Of a DNA stretch of 39,165 nt, positions 31,971 through 39,165 are shown in pieces. Made by a program: the position numbers and the translations under genes. Location: positions 1 through 39,165 of the forward strand of contig CAYWRA010000013.1 of the NCBI GenBank assembly GCA_964460305.1, given 5' to 3'. The notes under the pieces were generated by a model. It was not told the origin of the DNA. It was given only the letters and a program-made list of their open reading frames with translations, and ran no database searches. The stretch's first letter is position 1. Every line of letters starts with the position of its first letter. Origin of the DNA: JAPLCX01 sp964460305. Its GTDB lineage: Bacteria > Auribacterota > Tritonobacteria > UBA1439.

Positions 31971-32774
31971 ATGAAAATACGTGGAATCAAGCTGGGAAAT
32001 CTTGAAGCGCAATTCTTCGCGTATATCCAGTTCAAGCGCAAGTACCTCGTCCGGCTAGGGGATATAGCCCCAGCTCTCGGGATTTCACTGAAACAGGAGC
32101 GGGAACTGATGAGCCGCCTGGCGCGGACTGGATGGATCGCGCGTATCCGGCGGGGGCTATACGCAGTGCCGGACCGGCTTCCTCCCGGTGGAGCATGGAA
32201 TCCCGGTGAGTATCGCGCCCTGGCCATTTTGATGAGTGAATACAAAGGCCGTTATCAGATTACCGGCGCCAACGCATTTAATTTCTACGGATTCGACGAC
32301 CAAATACCGGTGCGCATCTACGTGTATAACGACAGGATCTCGGGAGAGCGGCGGATCGGCTCTCGTGAGTATGTGCTTATCAAGGTCCCAACTTCCCGTC
32401 TGGGAGGTGAGTACGCCTTCCGGGCAGGCGACGGCTCCACGGCGGTTTATTCCTCCAAGGCCCGGACGCTGATGGATGCAGTGTATGACTGGTCTCGCTT
32501 CAATGGAATCCCAAGAGCATACCGTTGGATCGAGGAGACGATACGGAAAGATCCAAAACTTTCAAGAGAACTGATCGAGGCAACAATTAAATATGGAAAT
32601 AAAGGAACGATTCGGCGCATCGGCTTCATCCTCGATCGACTCGGGGTAGATGCGCGCCTCCTCTCTCGCCTCAGGCGCTCAATTGGAACATCAAAATCGC
32701 TTGTACGCCTGATCCCGACACGGTCGTCTCGCGGCAAAATTGATAAATCTTGGGGGATTATCATCAATGAGTAA
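31971..32774 (+). CDS. AbiEi-type antitoxin / transcriptional repressor
   Basis: This 267-residue protein has an N-terminal winged-helix region (about residues 20-60, ending SRLARTGWIARIRRGLYAVP) that matches the AbiEi pattern of a DNA-binding domain followed by the RRGLY motif. A C-terminal antitoxin domain with TGANAFNFYGFDDQIP and KARTLMDAVYDW follows. In type IV toxin-antitoxin pairs AbiEi represses the operon and counteracts AbiEii. The ATG at 31971 is used; a longer frame has no signal. The toxin gene overlaps its end by eight bases. Confidence 0.86.
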   Translation: MKIRGIKLGNLEAQFFAYIQFKRKYLVRLGDIAPALGISLKQERELMSRLARTGWIARIRRGLYAVPDRLPPGGAWNPGEYRALAILMSEYKGRYQITGANAFNFYGFDDQIPVRIYVYNDRISGERRIGSREYVLIKVPTSRLGGEYAFRAGDGSTAVYSSKARTLMDAVYDWSRFNGIPRAYRWIEETIRKDPKLSRELIEATIKYGNKGTIRRIGFILDRLGVDARLLSRLRRSIGTSKSLVRLIPTRSSRGKIDKSWGIIINE

Positions 32775-33642
32775 TGTCAAGATAAAGCTGCATGGAGATC
32801 CAAAAACATTCATGGCCGCTCTCGTGTCGACATCGGAGTCGAGCGGATTTGACGCCCGGCTGGTTGAAAAGGATTATTACTGCTCTCTGCTGCTAAGAGA
32901 GATCGGCGGTGTTGGAGGTCCTCTGGTATTCAAAGGGGGTACATGTATAAGCAAGGTATACGCATCATTCTATCGGCTCAGCGAGGATCTGGATTTTTCC
33001 ATCGCGGTATCCGCGGCTGCGAGAGGCGAGAGGAGAAAACTGATCGGACCAATCAAAGTTATCGTCGACGAACTTCCTCTTAGAATCAAGGGGGTCGCGA
33101 TAATCGAGGCTCTTATCGGACGGAATGTGTCCACGCAATACATTGCACAACTCGGCTATAATTCGGTTATTACCAAACATGAAGAAATCGTTAAAATCGA
33201 GGTCGGCTTGCGGGAGATACTGATGCTGCCGGCGGAAGCCCGGCCCGCTCTAACGCTGGCGAAAGATCCTTTTTCCGGTGAGGATATCGTGCCGCCGTTC
33301 CCTGTGAATGCAATGGCGGAACGTGAAATCTGGGCGGAAAAGGCGCGGGCGGCGATGACGCGGCGGGAGGCGGCGATCAGGGATTTCTTCGATCTTGATT
33401 ATGCAATATGTAATCTGGGGTTGAATCCGAGTGATGACTGGTTTGTCCAACTGCTCCAAAAGAAGCTGGCGGTTCCAGGGAACGAGCCTGTCAATCTCTC
33501 CGAGGAGCGCCGCGCCGAATTGAAACGCCAAGTCGATGCTCAGTTAAAGCCCGTGGTGCGAACGATCGACTTTGAGCGGTTTAACTTTGAGCGGATATGG
33601 GACGCCATTTCAACCCCGGCCCGAAGTGTTTCCACAAAGTGA
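32767..33642 (+). CDS. AbiEii-type nucleotidyltransferase toxin
   Basis: This 291-residue DUF1814/AbiEii nucleotidyltransferase has the expected motif order: VEKDYY (33-38), KGGT (56-59) and LSEDLDFS with Asp74/Asp76 (71-78). It ends with a helical C-terminal half carrying WAEKARAAMTRREAAIRDFFDL. The GG(S/T)-x-DxD signature is the catalytic core of the DNA polymerase beta-like superfamily; related toxins modify tRNA acceptor ends. The ATG at 32767 overlaps the antitoxin stop by eight bases and follows GGGGGA. It forms a defence-type pair with AbiEi. Confidence 0.9.
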   Translation: MSNVKIKLHGDPKTFMAALVSTSESSGFDARLVEKDYYCSLLLREIGGVGGPLVFKGGTCISKVYASFYRLSEDLDFSIAVSAAARGERRKLIGPIKVIVDELPLRIKGVAIIEALIGRNVSTQYIAQLGYNSVITKHEEIVKIEVGLREILMLPAEARPALTLAKDPFSGEDIVPPFPVNAMAEREIWAEKARAAMTRREAAIRDFFDLDYAICNLGLNPSDDWFVQLLQKKLAVPGNEPVNLSEERRAELKRQVDAQLKPVVRTIDFERFNFERIWDAISTPARSVSTK

Positions 33643-33850
33643 ACAACTCGGACATGCTCCTCTCTTCCCCCTCTGTTTCTTCACCTCTGTTTCTTTCCCT
33701 CCCTGCTCCAAATCCACGTCCAAAATCCGCGTAATCCGCGGATAAAAAACTCTGCTTTTTCAAGGGGTCCCCTCGGGGCGCGGCTAAAAACTTTCGGTTG
33801 TGTATTCACCCCTCCCTCCCCCCTCGGAGAGGGAGGGGGTTACTTGGCCT

Positions 33851-33906
33851 CTCTCCCCTCTCTTTTACTCTTTGTGAAAATCCGCTCCATCAGCCTCATC
33901 CGCGTC
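33851..33906. repeat. 56-bp direct repeat, right copy
   Basis: Matches 31075-31130 at 54 of 56 positions in the same orientation. Confidence 0.82.
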
Positions 33907-33993
33907 AATCCGCGGCAAAAAATTAATTCGGGTGTTATTCCCCAGCGCTCTCAGTGGCCTCAGTGGTTTCCGCTGCAACCCGGATTATTCCAC

Positions 33994-34022
33994 TTGCATT
34001 TGGATTACAAAGTTCATAACAT
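33994..34022 (+). promoter_or_regulatory. Candidate promoter for the polyamine genes
   Basis: TTGCAT (33994-33999), a 17-base spacer and TAACAT (34017-34022) lie upstream of the agmatinase gene. The match to consensus is modest. Confidence 0.35.
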
Positions 34023-34073
34023 TCTCACCAATTGCAGATTTTACTCGCATGACCTTTATCCTGGGAGCGACCG

Positions 34074-35003
34074 GTGAACAAAAAATCGCATCGCGTACCG
34101 CATAACTTCTGCGGATTACCCGAGGAGTTCTCCTCGTGGCACAATTCGCGCGCAGTCATCATTCCCGTCCCCTACGATCTGACCTCCACCTACGTCTCCG
34201 GGTCGCGGCGCGGGCCCGATGCGATCATCAGCGCATCCATGAACATGGAGCAGTATGACGAGGAGCTCCATGCCGAGACCTTCCGGATAGGGATCCACAC
34301 ACAGGACCAGATCGAAGCAGCCGCTGCTTCACCCGACGAGATGATCGTCGCGGTGGAGGATGCGGTCGGCCGGGTGATTACCGCTGGAAAGTTCCCCGTC
34401 ATGCTCGGAGGGGAGCACTCGCTCACCGTGGGGGCGCTTCGTGCGCTACGAAAAAAGCATCGTACGCTCTCCATCCTCCAGTTTGATGCGCATGCCGATC
34501 TCCGGGACTCTTACCAAGGGACGCGGCTCAGCCACGCCTGCGCGGCGCGGCGGGCGGCCGAGTTAGGAAGCGTCGTCCAGGTCGGCATACGTAGCCTGAG
34601 CGCTCCCGAAGAGGAGTATCGCTCCCGCGCGTCGGGGGTGCGCACGTTCTTCGCGGCTGACATCGTCTCGGGCCGGGTCAGACCGGATGAGATCGTCGCG
34701 GCGCCGGGCGACCCGCTGTACATCACGATCGATTTGGACGTCTTCGATCCCTCGATCATGCCCGCAACCGGGACCCCCGAGCCGGGGGGCTTAGGATGGT
34801 ACGACGTAATCGGCCTGCTTAAAAACATATGCGCGGCGAGGACGGTGGTCGGTTTTGACGTCGTAGAACTCTGCCCGATGCCCTCCAATGTGGCCCCCGA
34901 CTTTCTCGCGGCGAAGCTTGTGTACCGCTTGCTGGGATATATATTCGTCAACGGTTCAAAACCACTGAAGACACTGAATGCACCGAAGAAGAGCAAGGGT
35001 TAA
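34074..35003 (+). CDS. speB: Agmatinase (ureohydrolase family)
   Basis: This 309-residue manganese enzyme hydrolyses agmatine to putrescine and urea. All metal-binding motifs of the arginase/agmatinase family are present: GGEHS with His115, DAHAD with Asp138/His140/Asp142, and DLDVFDPS with Asp220/Asp222. The start is GTG at 34074 with GGGAG seven bases upstream. It pairs with the adjacent arginine decarboxylase gene, giving arginine to agmatine to putrescine. The last 13 residues (KPLKTLNAPKKSKG) lie beyond the usual end and are encoded by a sequence resembling the ACAGAG-type repeats, so the tail may be a recent addition. Related ureohydrolases (arginase, formiminoglutamase) are less likely given the neighbour. 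Confidence 0.92.
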   Translation: MNKKSHRVPHNFCGLPEEFSSWHNSRAVIIPVPYDLTSTYVSGSRRGPDAIISASMNMEQYDEELHAETFRIGIHTQDQIEAAAASPDEMIVAVEDAVGRVITAGKFPVMLGGEHSLTVGALRALRKKHRTLSILQFDAHADLRDSYQGTRLSHACAARRAAELGSVVQVGIRSLSAPEEEYRSRASGVRTFFAADIVSGRVRPDEIVAAPGDPLYITIDLDVFDPSIMPATGTPEPGGLGWYDVIGLLKNICAARTVVGFDVVELCPMPSNVAPDFLAAKLVYRLLGYIFVNGSKPLKTLNAPKKSKG

Positions 35004-35062
35004 TCCGCTTCTTCAACGTGTCCCGCGTCCTCTGTGGCTCAACGTCAATCGGAGGAGTTGAA

Positions 35063-35608
35063 ATGCTACTCGTTCCCAAAAAGGTATTTTTCACCAATGG
35101 TCATGGCACCCACAAGCGGGAGCTGCGCTCTTTCGAGCTTGCGCTGCGCGACGCGGGTATCGAGCGATGCAACCTCGTCACGGTATCCAGCATCCTCCCT
35201 CCAGATTGCAAGATCATATCGAAGACAAAGGGTCTGGCCGAGCTCGTTCCCGGCATGCTCACGTTCACCGTCCTGGCGCGCTGTAGCTCAAACGAGCCCC
35301 ACCGGCTCATCGCGGCGAGCGTGGGCTGCGCGGTCCCCGCAAAGGGATTCTACGGCTACCTGAGCGAGTACCACGCCTTCGGGGAAACTGAGAAGGCCGC
35401 TGGAGACAACGCCGAAGATATGGCCGCCGCGATGCTTGCGAGTACGCTTGGCATCGAATTCGACGAGGACAAGAGCTGGGACGAACAGAAGGGCGAGTAC
35501 CGCATCTCCGATAAAGTCGTGAAGGCGATGAACATCACCCAGTCCGCCGTGGTCGGCCCCTCCGCCGAGTACACTACCGTGGTTTCCGCCGCTGTGTTTC
35601 TGTTTTGA
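35063..35608 (+). CDS. Pyruvoyl-dependent arginine decarboxylase
   Basis: This 181-residue archaeal-type arginine decarboxylase self-cleaves to form its pyruvoyl cofactor. The cleavage site is Ser42-Ser43 in NLVTVSSILPPDCKII, which would leave a 42-residue beta chain and an alpha chain starting with the pyruvoyl group. Other family motifs are TNGHGTHKRELRSFELAL and GFYGYLSEYHAFGETEKAAGD. The start at 35063 has GGAGGAG five bases before. The product, agmatine, is the substrate of the adjacent agmatinase. The gap between the two genes is short (59 bases) and contains repeat-like sequence (CCTCTGTGGCTCAAC). Confidence 0.94.
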   Translation: MLLVPKKVFFTNGHGTHKRELRSFELALRDAGIERCNLVTVSSILPPDCKIISKTKGLAELVPGMLTFTVLARCSSNEPHRLIAASVGCAVPAKGFYGYLSEYHAFGETEKAAGDNAEDMAAAMLASTLGIEFDEDKSWDEQKGEYRISDKVVKAMNITQSAVVGPSAEYTTVVSAAVFLF

Positions 35609-35610
35609 AA

Positions 35611-35697
35611 CGACTCATCATTCATGGGCCATCGCATCCGTTTTGAGGTATCGAGTCCTCACGAGTGGTGAGCCATGAATCACGAGCCACAATCAAC
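35611..35697. repeat. Intergenic palindromic repeat
   Basis: ATTCATGG (35620-35627) and CCATGAAT (35673-35680) are inverted, with an internal CTCAC-GAGTG-GTGAG hairpin (35658-35672). A distinct family from those above. Confidence 0.55.
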
Positions 35698-35706
35698 GGT
35701 ATTCCG

Positions 35707-36129
35707 ATGTCTCTCTTCAGTGTATCCCCCAAAAAGGAGCATGAGCTCACGGCACGCATGAGGCTGCTCGGGATCCGGGACGAGGATTGCGAGGAGAAAT
35801 TCATCCGGTCATCCGGCCACGGCGGCCAGAATGTCAACAAGACATCGACCTGCGTTTTCCTGCGCCACCGCCCCAGCGGCATCTCGGTAAAATGTCAGGA
35901 GGAGCGCTCCCGCGCCCTGAACCGTTATCTCGCGCGCCGGCGGCTGGTTGAGAAATTAGAGGAAGTCCAAGCGGGACGGTTGAGTGCCGAGCAGCAGCGG
36001 AGAGAGAAGATACGGCGCCAGAAACGCCGCCGCTCACGCCGTGCTAAGGCAAAGATGCTCGCCGAGAAGAGGATGCATTCCGAAAAGAAGGCGCTCCGGG
36101 GAATGGTGCGGTCGGGAAGGGGAGATTAA
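35707..36129 (+). CDS. Small release-factor-like (RF-1 domain) GGQ protein
   Basis: This 140-residue protein consists of a class-I release-factor catalytic domain with GHGGQNVNKT (Gly39-Gly40-Gln41) and a strongly basic C-terminal tail (RREKIRRQKRRRSRRAKAKM). It lacks the codon-recognition domains of RF1/RF2. This layout is shared by ArfB/YaeJ and C12orf65-like peptidyl-tRNA hydrolases, which free stalled ribosomes. The ATG at 35707 is preferred because the RF-1 domain starts there; a longer frame from 35665 begins inside a repeat. The Shine-Dalgarno sequence is weak. Confidence 0.87.
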   Translation: MSLFSVSPKKEHELTARMRLLGIRDEDCEEKFIRSSGHGGQNVNKTSTCVFLRHRPSGISVKCQEERSRALNRYLARRRLVEKLEEVQAGRLSAEQQRREKIRRQKRRRSRRAKAKMLAEKRMHSEKKALRGMVRSGRGD

Positions 36130-36147
36130 ATCCCAGGGGGGAAATCC

Positions 36148-36249
36148 TCCGCCGAAGGCGGATCCAGCCGCATGGCGGGATAAACCCCAATGTTGAAAAT
36201 GACAAATGTCAAAACACACTGTAGTTTTGCCATTTGAATTTTGTCATTT
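36148..36249. repeat. GCCGAAGGC hairpin and family B repeat between convergent genes
   Basis: TCCGCC-GAA-GGCGGA (36148-36162) is a perfect hairpin. A family B element follows (36198-36249) with AATGACAAATGTCAAAAC and an inverted TTTTGTCATT end. The stretch lies between convergent genes and could help terminate transcription. Confidence 0.6.
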
Positions 36250-36254
36250 ACCAC

Positions 36255-37109
36255 TTACCTCTTTGCCTTCTTGTATCCCTTTATGAATTTCCGCGCCATA
36301 TCCTCGGGATTGCGTCCGTATTTGACGATTTCCGAGTGCATCGTATAGAGCGCCCAGTAGTCAAGCCCGGTAAGATTGGATATCGTGATCATCGGCATAA
36401 CCTTCACCAGCTCGTCTCTGATCCTGGTACGAACGGGTGCGACATACGCCGAGCCCATGGTTTTCGTCGCCGGCGCAGCGGGTTCAGCGCCAGCCTGTTC
36501 GGAAACGGCTGACGGCGCCTCCGGTTGAGCAGCCTCTGGCTTCGACTTTCCAAGCCGCGCGGCACGCGCCTTGTCCCGTGCCGCCCGTATCGCGGCCCGA
36601 GCCCTCTCTTTCGCCGCATGCGCGGTAGCCCGTGCCCGCTCCTTTGCGGCGCGCGCCCTTTCCTTCGCTGCTCTCGCCCGTTCCTTTGCCGGTTCCACAC
36701 GTGCGGCAACTTCCTGTTCTAGGTTCACCTGAGCTACCCCCTCTTCAACGCTTGAGCCCTGCTTTGGATTCAAACCCACGCCCTTGGCCGGATCATAGCC
36801 CCGTATCAACCTGCGGGCAAGGGATTCGGCATCTTTGCCGTCTTTCACCACATCCTGGTGGATCGTGTAGAGCGCCCAGTAGTCGAGGCCCCTCACCAGT
36901 TTCGGATCCACGTGGGGCAGAAGCGCGCAGACGGCGTCTTTGATATACAGCCGCCGCGGGGCAACGTACGGCGCTTTGGGTTGCTCCGATGGTTTCTTCA
37001 TTTCTACGACCGCTTTCTCCGTTGTCTCCACGGTCTCTTTTTTACGCCTGGGCCTTTTCTTGAGAGTCTTGGCTTTTTTTACCGGTTTCTTGGACGTTTT
37101 CCTCTTCAT
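36255..37109 (-). CDS. Basic two-repeat protein with histone-H1-like tail and linker, function unknown
   Basis: This 284-residue protein starts with a Lys/Arg-rich tail (KKPVKKAKTLKKRPRRKK). It carries two copies of a 62-residue domain, residues 48-109 and 222-283, that align without gaps at 29 of 62 positions and share RGLDYWALYT / TGLDYWALYT, VK.G and I.GY. Between them is an Ala/Lys/Arg linker with repeated AKERARA heptads (about 141-186). The tail and linker resemble bacterial histone-H1-like proteins that bind DNA; the duplicated domain I do not recognise. A nucleoid role is inference. The ATG at 37109 follows GAGGAGG about seven bases upstream. Confidence 0.75.
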   Translation of the reverse strand: MKRKTSKKPVKKAKTLKKRPRRKKETVETTEKAVVEMKKPSEQPKAPYVAPRRLYIKDAVCALLPHVDPKLVRGLDYWALYTIHQDVVKDGKDAESLARRLIRGYDPAKGVGLNPKQGSSVEEGVAQVNLEQEVAARVEPAKERARAAKERARAAKERARATAHAAKERARAAIRAARDKARAARLGKSKPEAAQPEAPSAVSEQAGAEPAAPATKTMGSAYVAPVRTRIRDELVKVMPMITISNLTGLDYWALYTMHSEIVKYGRNPEDMARKFIKGYKKAKR

Positions 37110-37144
37110 GATTTAACCTCCTCTTCGTTAGGGGGTGTAGTATA

Positions 37145-38608
37145 ATGGCAAGCGGTAAGCAACGTCAATGGTTTTTGGCGCTCAAGTCACTACTAACTAT
37201 GACGGAAAATGATATGTGGAAGGCCGACAGCCCCCCACGCACATCCTCGTTGACCATGATCATGTGTATCGCCCTTTTTTCAAGGGCGCTGCTGCCTTTC
37301 ATCGCCTATTCCTGGACTCATGATGCGCGTATCTTCAAACTTCCCGATACGGCGTCCTATCTCGCCTGCGCGGAGTCTCTCGTGCGCACGGGTAGTTTTT
37401 CGATCGGGGGCATTCCTGAAATCGTGCGAACACCGGGGTACCCCCTCCTGCTCGTCCCTGGGGTGTTGCTCAGGCATGTCACCTCGGTAACGGTCCTCCT
37501 GCAGATGTTCCTGGGCTGCGTGACGGTGTGGCTCGTTTATGGCGCAACCCTCGCGCTTACCGGAAACAGGACGGCTGCCACAACAGCCGGGCTCCTCGGC
37601 GCCGTGGAGCCGCTCTCGGTGCTCTATTGCAGCCTCCTCCTTGCCGAAACGCTTTTTGCGACGGCGATCATGCTTTTTCTCTTCCTTTTTGTCTGCCATC
37701 TAAAAACGGGCAAGATAAGCTACCTCGTCACCGCCGCATGCGCCCTCGTTGCAACCATATATGTCCGTCCGATCGCTTACTGGCTGCCCTTTGCAATGGC
37801 GGTCGTTCTCGCGGCAGCGCACCGTCGGCAGGGGAAGCGTGGGAGGAGTGTTCTCCTGGCGTTCGTCTTCTTGTGCATCTGCGCGGTGTCGATCGGGTTG
37901 TGGCAGGTCAGGAACTACCGTGCGACAGGTTACCGCGGGTTTTCGGGTATCGGCGAACAGACACTCTGTTTCTACGATGCCGCGGCGGTTGAGGCTGCAG
38001 TGCGCGGCGAGCCTTATTATGCCGTGCAACAGCGCATGAGGTATCACAATGGCATGGTTGATGTCTCAGGCGCCGAGGGCTTGGAGCACATCGCCGTTAA
38101 GGCGCGACGTATCATCTTCGCCCATCCCGGCGTATTCGCCATCCTATACGCCAAGGGCATTGTGCGAACGCTGTTCGATCCAGCCGCGGTAGATTATCTG
38201 AAGTTTCTCGGGTGTTACCAGGAGGGAAGTGGCCTCCTGGGCAAGATCGTCGATCGCGGCCTTGCGGACGCCATGTGTGAGCTTGCCCGCACGAGGCCGG
38301 CGCTATTCTGGGGTAACCTCGGCCTCGGCCTCGTGCTTTCCGTCTATCTCGTGGGCGCGCTTTTGCCATTTGTGCGCAGCCGGGAGCGCGGCGTCCCGCT
38401 CGGCGCAGTGGCGATTGTTGCGCTATATCTCATCATCCTATCGGGCGGTCCGAATGCGCTCGGTAGATTCCGCCACCCCGTCATGCCGCTCGTCTGCGTG
38501 CTGGCGGGCTGTGGATTTGCAAGGATATGGCGCAAGAGGACTACGGGCGCGGCGCATGCGGACAGCACATATCATGGCGGCCATGACGACGGCGCGCCCC
38601 GCTCCTGA
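37145..38608 (+). CDS. Polytopic membrane protein, GT39-like glycosyltransferase candidate
   Basis: This protein of up to 487 residues has about ten hydrophobic helices. The early loop LPDTASYLACAESLVRTGSFSIGG followed by EIVRTPGYPLLLVPGVLL has the Asp...Tyr...ALhRTPGYP pattern of GT39/ArnT-type enzymes that use polyprenyl-phosphate sugars. The RTPGYP motif is the strongest evidence. The start is uncertain: ATG at 37145 has GGGGGTG at good spacing, while a perfect TATAAT (37141-37146) would place transcription start downstream and favour an ATG at 37199 or 37214. It is divergent from the histone-like gene, 35 bases away. Confidence 0.75.
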   Translation: MASGKQRQWFLALKSLLTMTENDMWKADSPPRTSSLTMIMCIALFSRALLPFIAYSWTHDARIFKLPDTASYLACAESLVRTGSFSIGGIPEIVRTPGYPLLLVPGVLLRHVTSVTVLLQMFLGCVTVWLVYGATLALTGNRTAATTAGLLGAVEPLSVLYCSLLLAETLFATAIMLFLFLFVCHLKTGKISYLVTAACALVATIYVRPIAYWLPFAMAVVLAAAHRRQGKRGRSVLLAFVFLCICAVSIGLWQVRNYRATGYRGFSGIGEQTLCFYDAAAVEAAVRGEPYYAVQQRMRYHNGMVDVSGAEGLEHIAVKARRIIFAHPGVFAILYAKGIVRTLFDPAAVDYLKFLGCYQEGSGLLGKIVDRGLADAMCELARTRPALFWGNLGLGLVLSVYLVGALLPFVRSRERGVPLGAVAIVALYLIILSGGPNALGRFRHPVMPLVCVLAGCGFARIWRKRTTGAAHADSTYHGGHDDGAPRS

Positions 38609-38620
38609 TCGGACATTGTG

Positions 38621-38629
38621 TGGTATACT
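38621..38629 (+). promoter_or_regulatory. Candidate extended -10 promoter
   Basis: TGGTATACT (TG-N-TATACT) lies 53 bases before the small membrane protein gene; no clear -35. Confidence 0.35.
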
Positions 38630-38682
38630 ATAGACACCCGGGCATGATGCCCTACAATGCCACAATGGAAAGGAGCCCTGTC

Positions 38683-38994
38683 ATGGAAAATAGTAGATCC
38701 CACGTCGCGGAGGGGATATCGCTCATCTGTATCGCGATCGCCTATGCCCTGCATACCCTGACGATCCACAAATACTACGGGCCAATCCTCCTGCTATGCG
38801 TCGGCGCGATCCAGATAGCGTTTTCGTTCCTCCCCGAAAAGGCGCAGAGAAGGATCCCGGTGGTCGGCATCATCACGGTGGCGCTTGGCGTATCGCTCCT
38901 CATCGTGGTCGTCGGTGGTGGGAGGGACGTGATCATGGCAGCGCTGCTGTCGATCATCGTCGCCGCAACGGGCGTGAGGATGATGTTCCGGTAA
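38683..38994 (+). CDS. Small membrane protein, function unknown
   Basis: This 103-residue protein has about four hydrophobic helices (ISLICIAIAYALHTLTI, ILLLCVGAIQIAFSFL, VVGIITVALGVSLLIVVV and IMAALLSIIVAATGVRMMF) and short loops. The ATG at 38683 has AAAGGAG seven bases upstream; a longer frame from 38620 lacks such a signal. I do not recognise a family. Confidence 0.7.
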   Translation: MENSRSHVAEGISLICIAIAYALHTLTIHKYYGPILLLCVGAIQIAFSFLPEKAQRRIPVVGIITVALGVSLLIVVVGGGRDVIMAALLSIIVAATGVRMMFR

Positions 38995-39165
38995 CGCGGT
39001 AGGTGCATCTGTCTTCGCGAAATATCACCCTGCCCAATCCGGCATGAGTAGACTTAACGGGACTCCCCCCTTTTGGGGCACCAAGTGGATTCTCACTACA
39101 AAAATACCCCCTAACCCGACTTTCTCACATTTCACCCATTTTTGGGTAAAGTGGAAATATTTTTG
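38995..39165. other. Gene-free end of window with short inverted repeats
   Basis: CCCCCCTTTTGGGGC (39066-39080) and ACCCATTTTTGGGT (39133-39146, within a longer imperfect palindrome to 39157) are visible. The latter is AT-rich at both ends and may be a terminator or the edge of another repeat. Confidence 0.4.

Larger units (their letters stand above)
33643..34073. repeat. Gene-free repeat stretch downstream of AbiEii
   Basis: It holds CTCTGTTTCTTC runs (33668-33695), a GCGTAATCCGCGGATAAAA repeat (33729-33747), an inverted CCCTCCCTCCCC ... GGGAGGGGG pair (33810-33840), the right-hand 56-bp direct repeat at 33851-33906 and an inverted ACAGAG-like segment (33945-33972). No gene is seen. Confidence 0.65.

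Noticed and set aside
37141..37146. Perfect TATAAT before the GT39-like gene as a promoter
   Set aside because: No -35 element at the right spacing, and it overlaps the ATG that has the best Shine-Dalgarno sequence; left as an open question.

Overview
This is a GC-rich bacterial chromosome segment (roughly 55-60% G+C by eye) with ordinary housekeeping, transport and defence genes, separated by intergenic regions unusually full of dispersed palindromic repeats. Several traits recall genomes of uncultured PVC-related or candidate phyla such as Omnitrophota or Auribacterota. These are the repeat load, the archaeal-type pyruvoyl arginine decarboxylase, and several small conserved-looking proteins of no known function. 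That assignment is an impression from gene content, not a computed placement. No transposase, integrase, tRNA, rRNA or CRISPR array was seen.

Layout. 1-5655 (+) is a tripartite RND efflux operon: partial TolC-like protein, membrane-fusion lipoprotein, HAE1/AcrB-like pump and a small PG0541-like protein. 5722-8536 (-) holds a DUF47/PhoU-like protein and two tandem PiT phosphate permeases. 8797-12219 has small unknown proteins, a GalT-type uridylyltransferase and a GT39-like membrane glycosyltransferase. 12263-20026 (-) is a complete kdpABCDE potassium uptake operon with its sensor and regulator. It is followed by a NupC nucleoside transporter (-), then a KimA-like potassium/APC permease coupled to a metallophosphoesterase (+). 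24928-27018 (+) has an exported zinc-ribbon protein, a coiled-coil zinc-ribbon protein and the RNase P RNA gene rnpB.

27448-33642 is an accessory stretch: a small unknown protein, a solo OLD-family ATPase/TOPRIM nuclease, a YefM-YoeB toxin-antitoxin pair, another unknown protein and an AbiEi-AbiEii pair. From 34074 come agmatinase and pyruvoyl-dependent arginine decarboxylase (arginine to agmatine to putrescine), a small GGQ release-factor-like protein, a basic two-repeat histone-H1-like protein of unknown function (-), a second GT39-like membrane protein and a small membrane protein.

The most striking signal is a palindromic repeat family (family A) with five copies in the efflux operon. 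Two copies lie inside coding sequence, in the same orientation and reading frame, so two unrelated proteins carry nearly the same inserted peptide. Two other copies sit directly before the next gene and end in a matching Shine-Dalgarno-bearing sequence. A different perfect 28-bp palindrome enlarges a stem of the RNase P RNA. The AbiE cassette is flanked by 56-bp near-identical direct repeats. Together these suggest small palindromic elements that colonise intergenic DNA, structural RNA and protein-coding sequence here.
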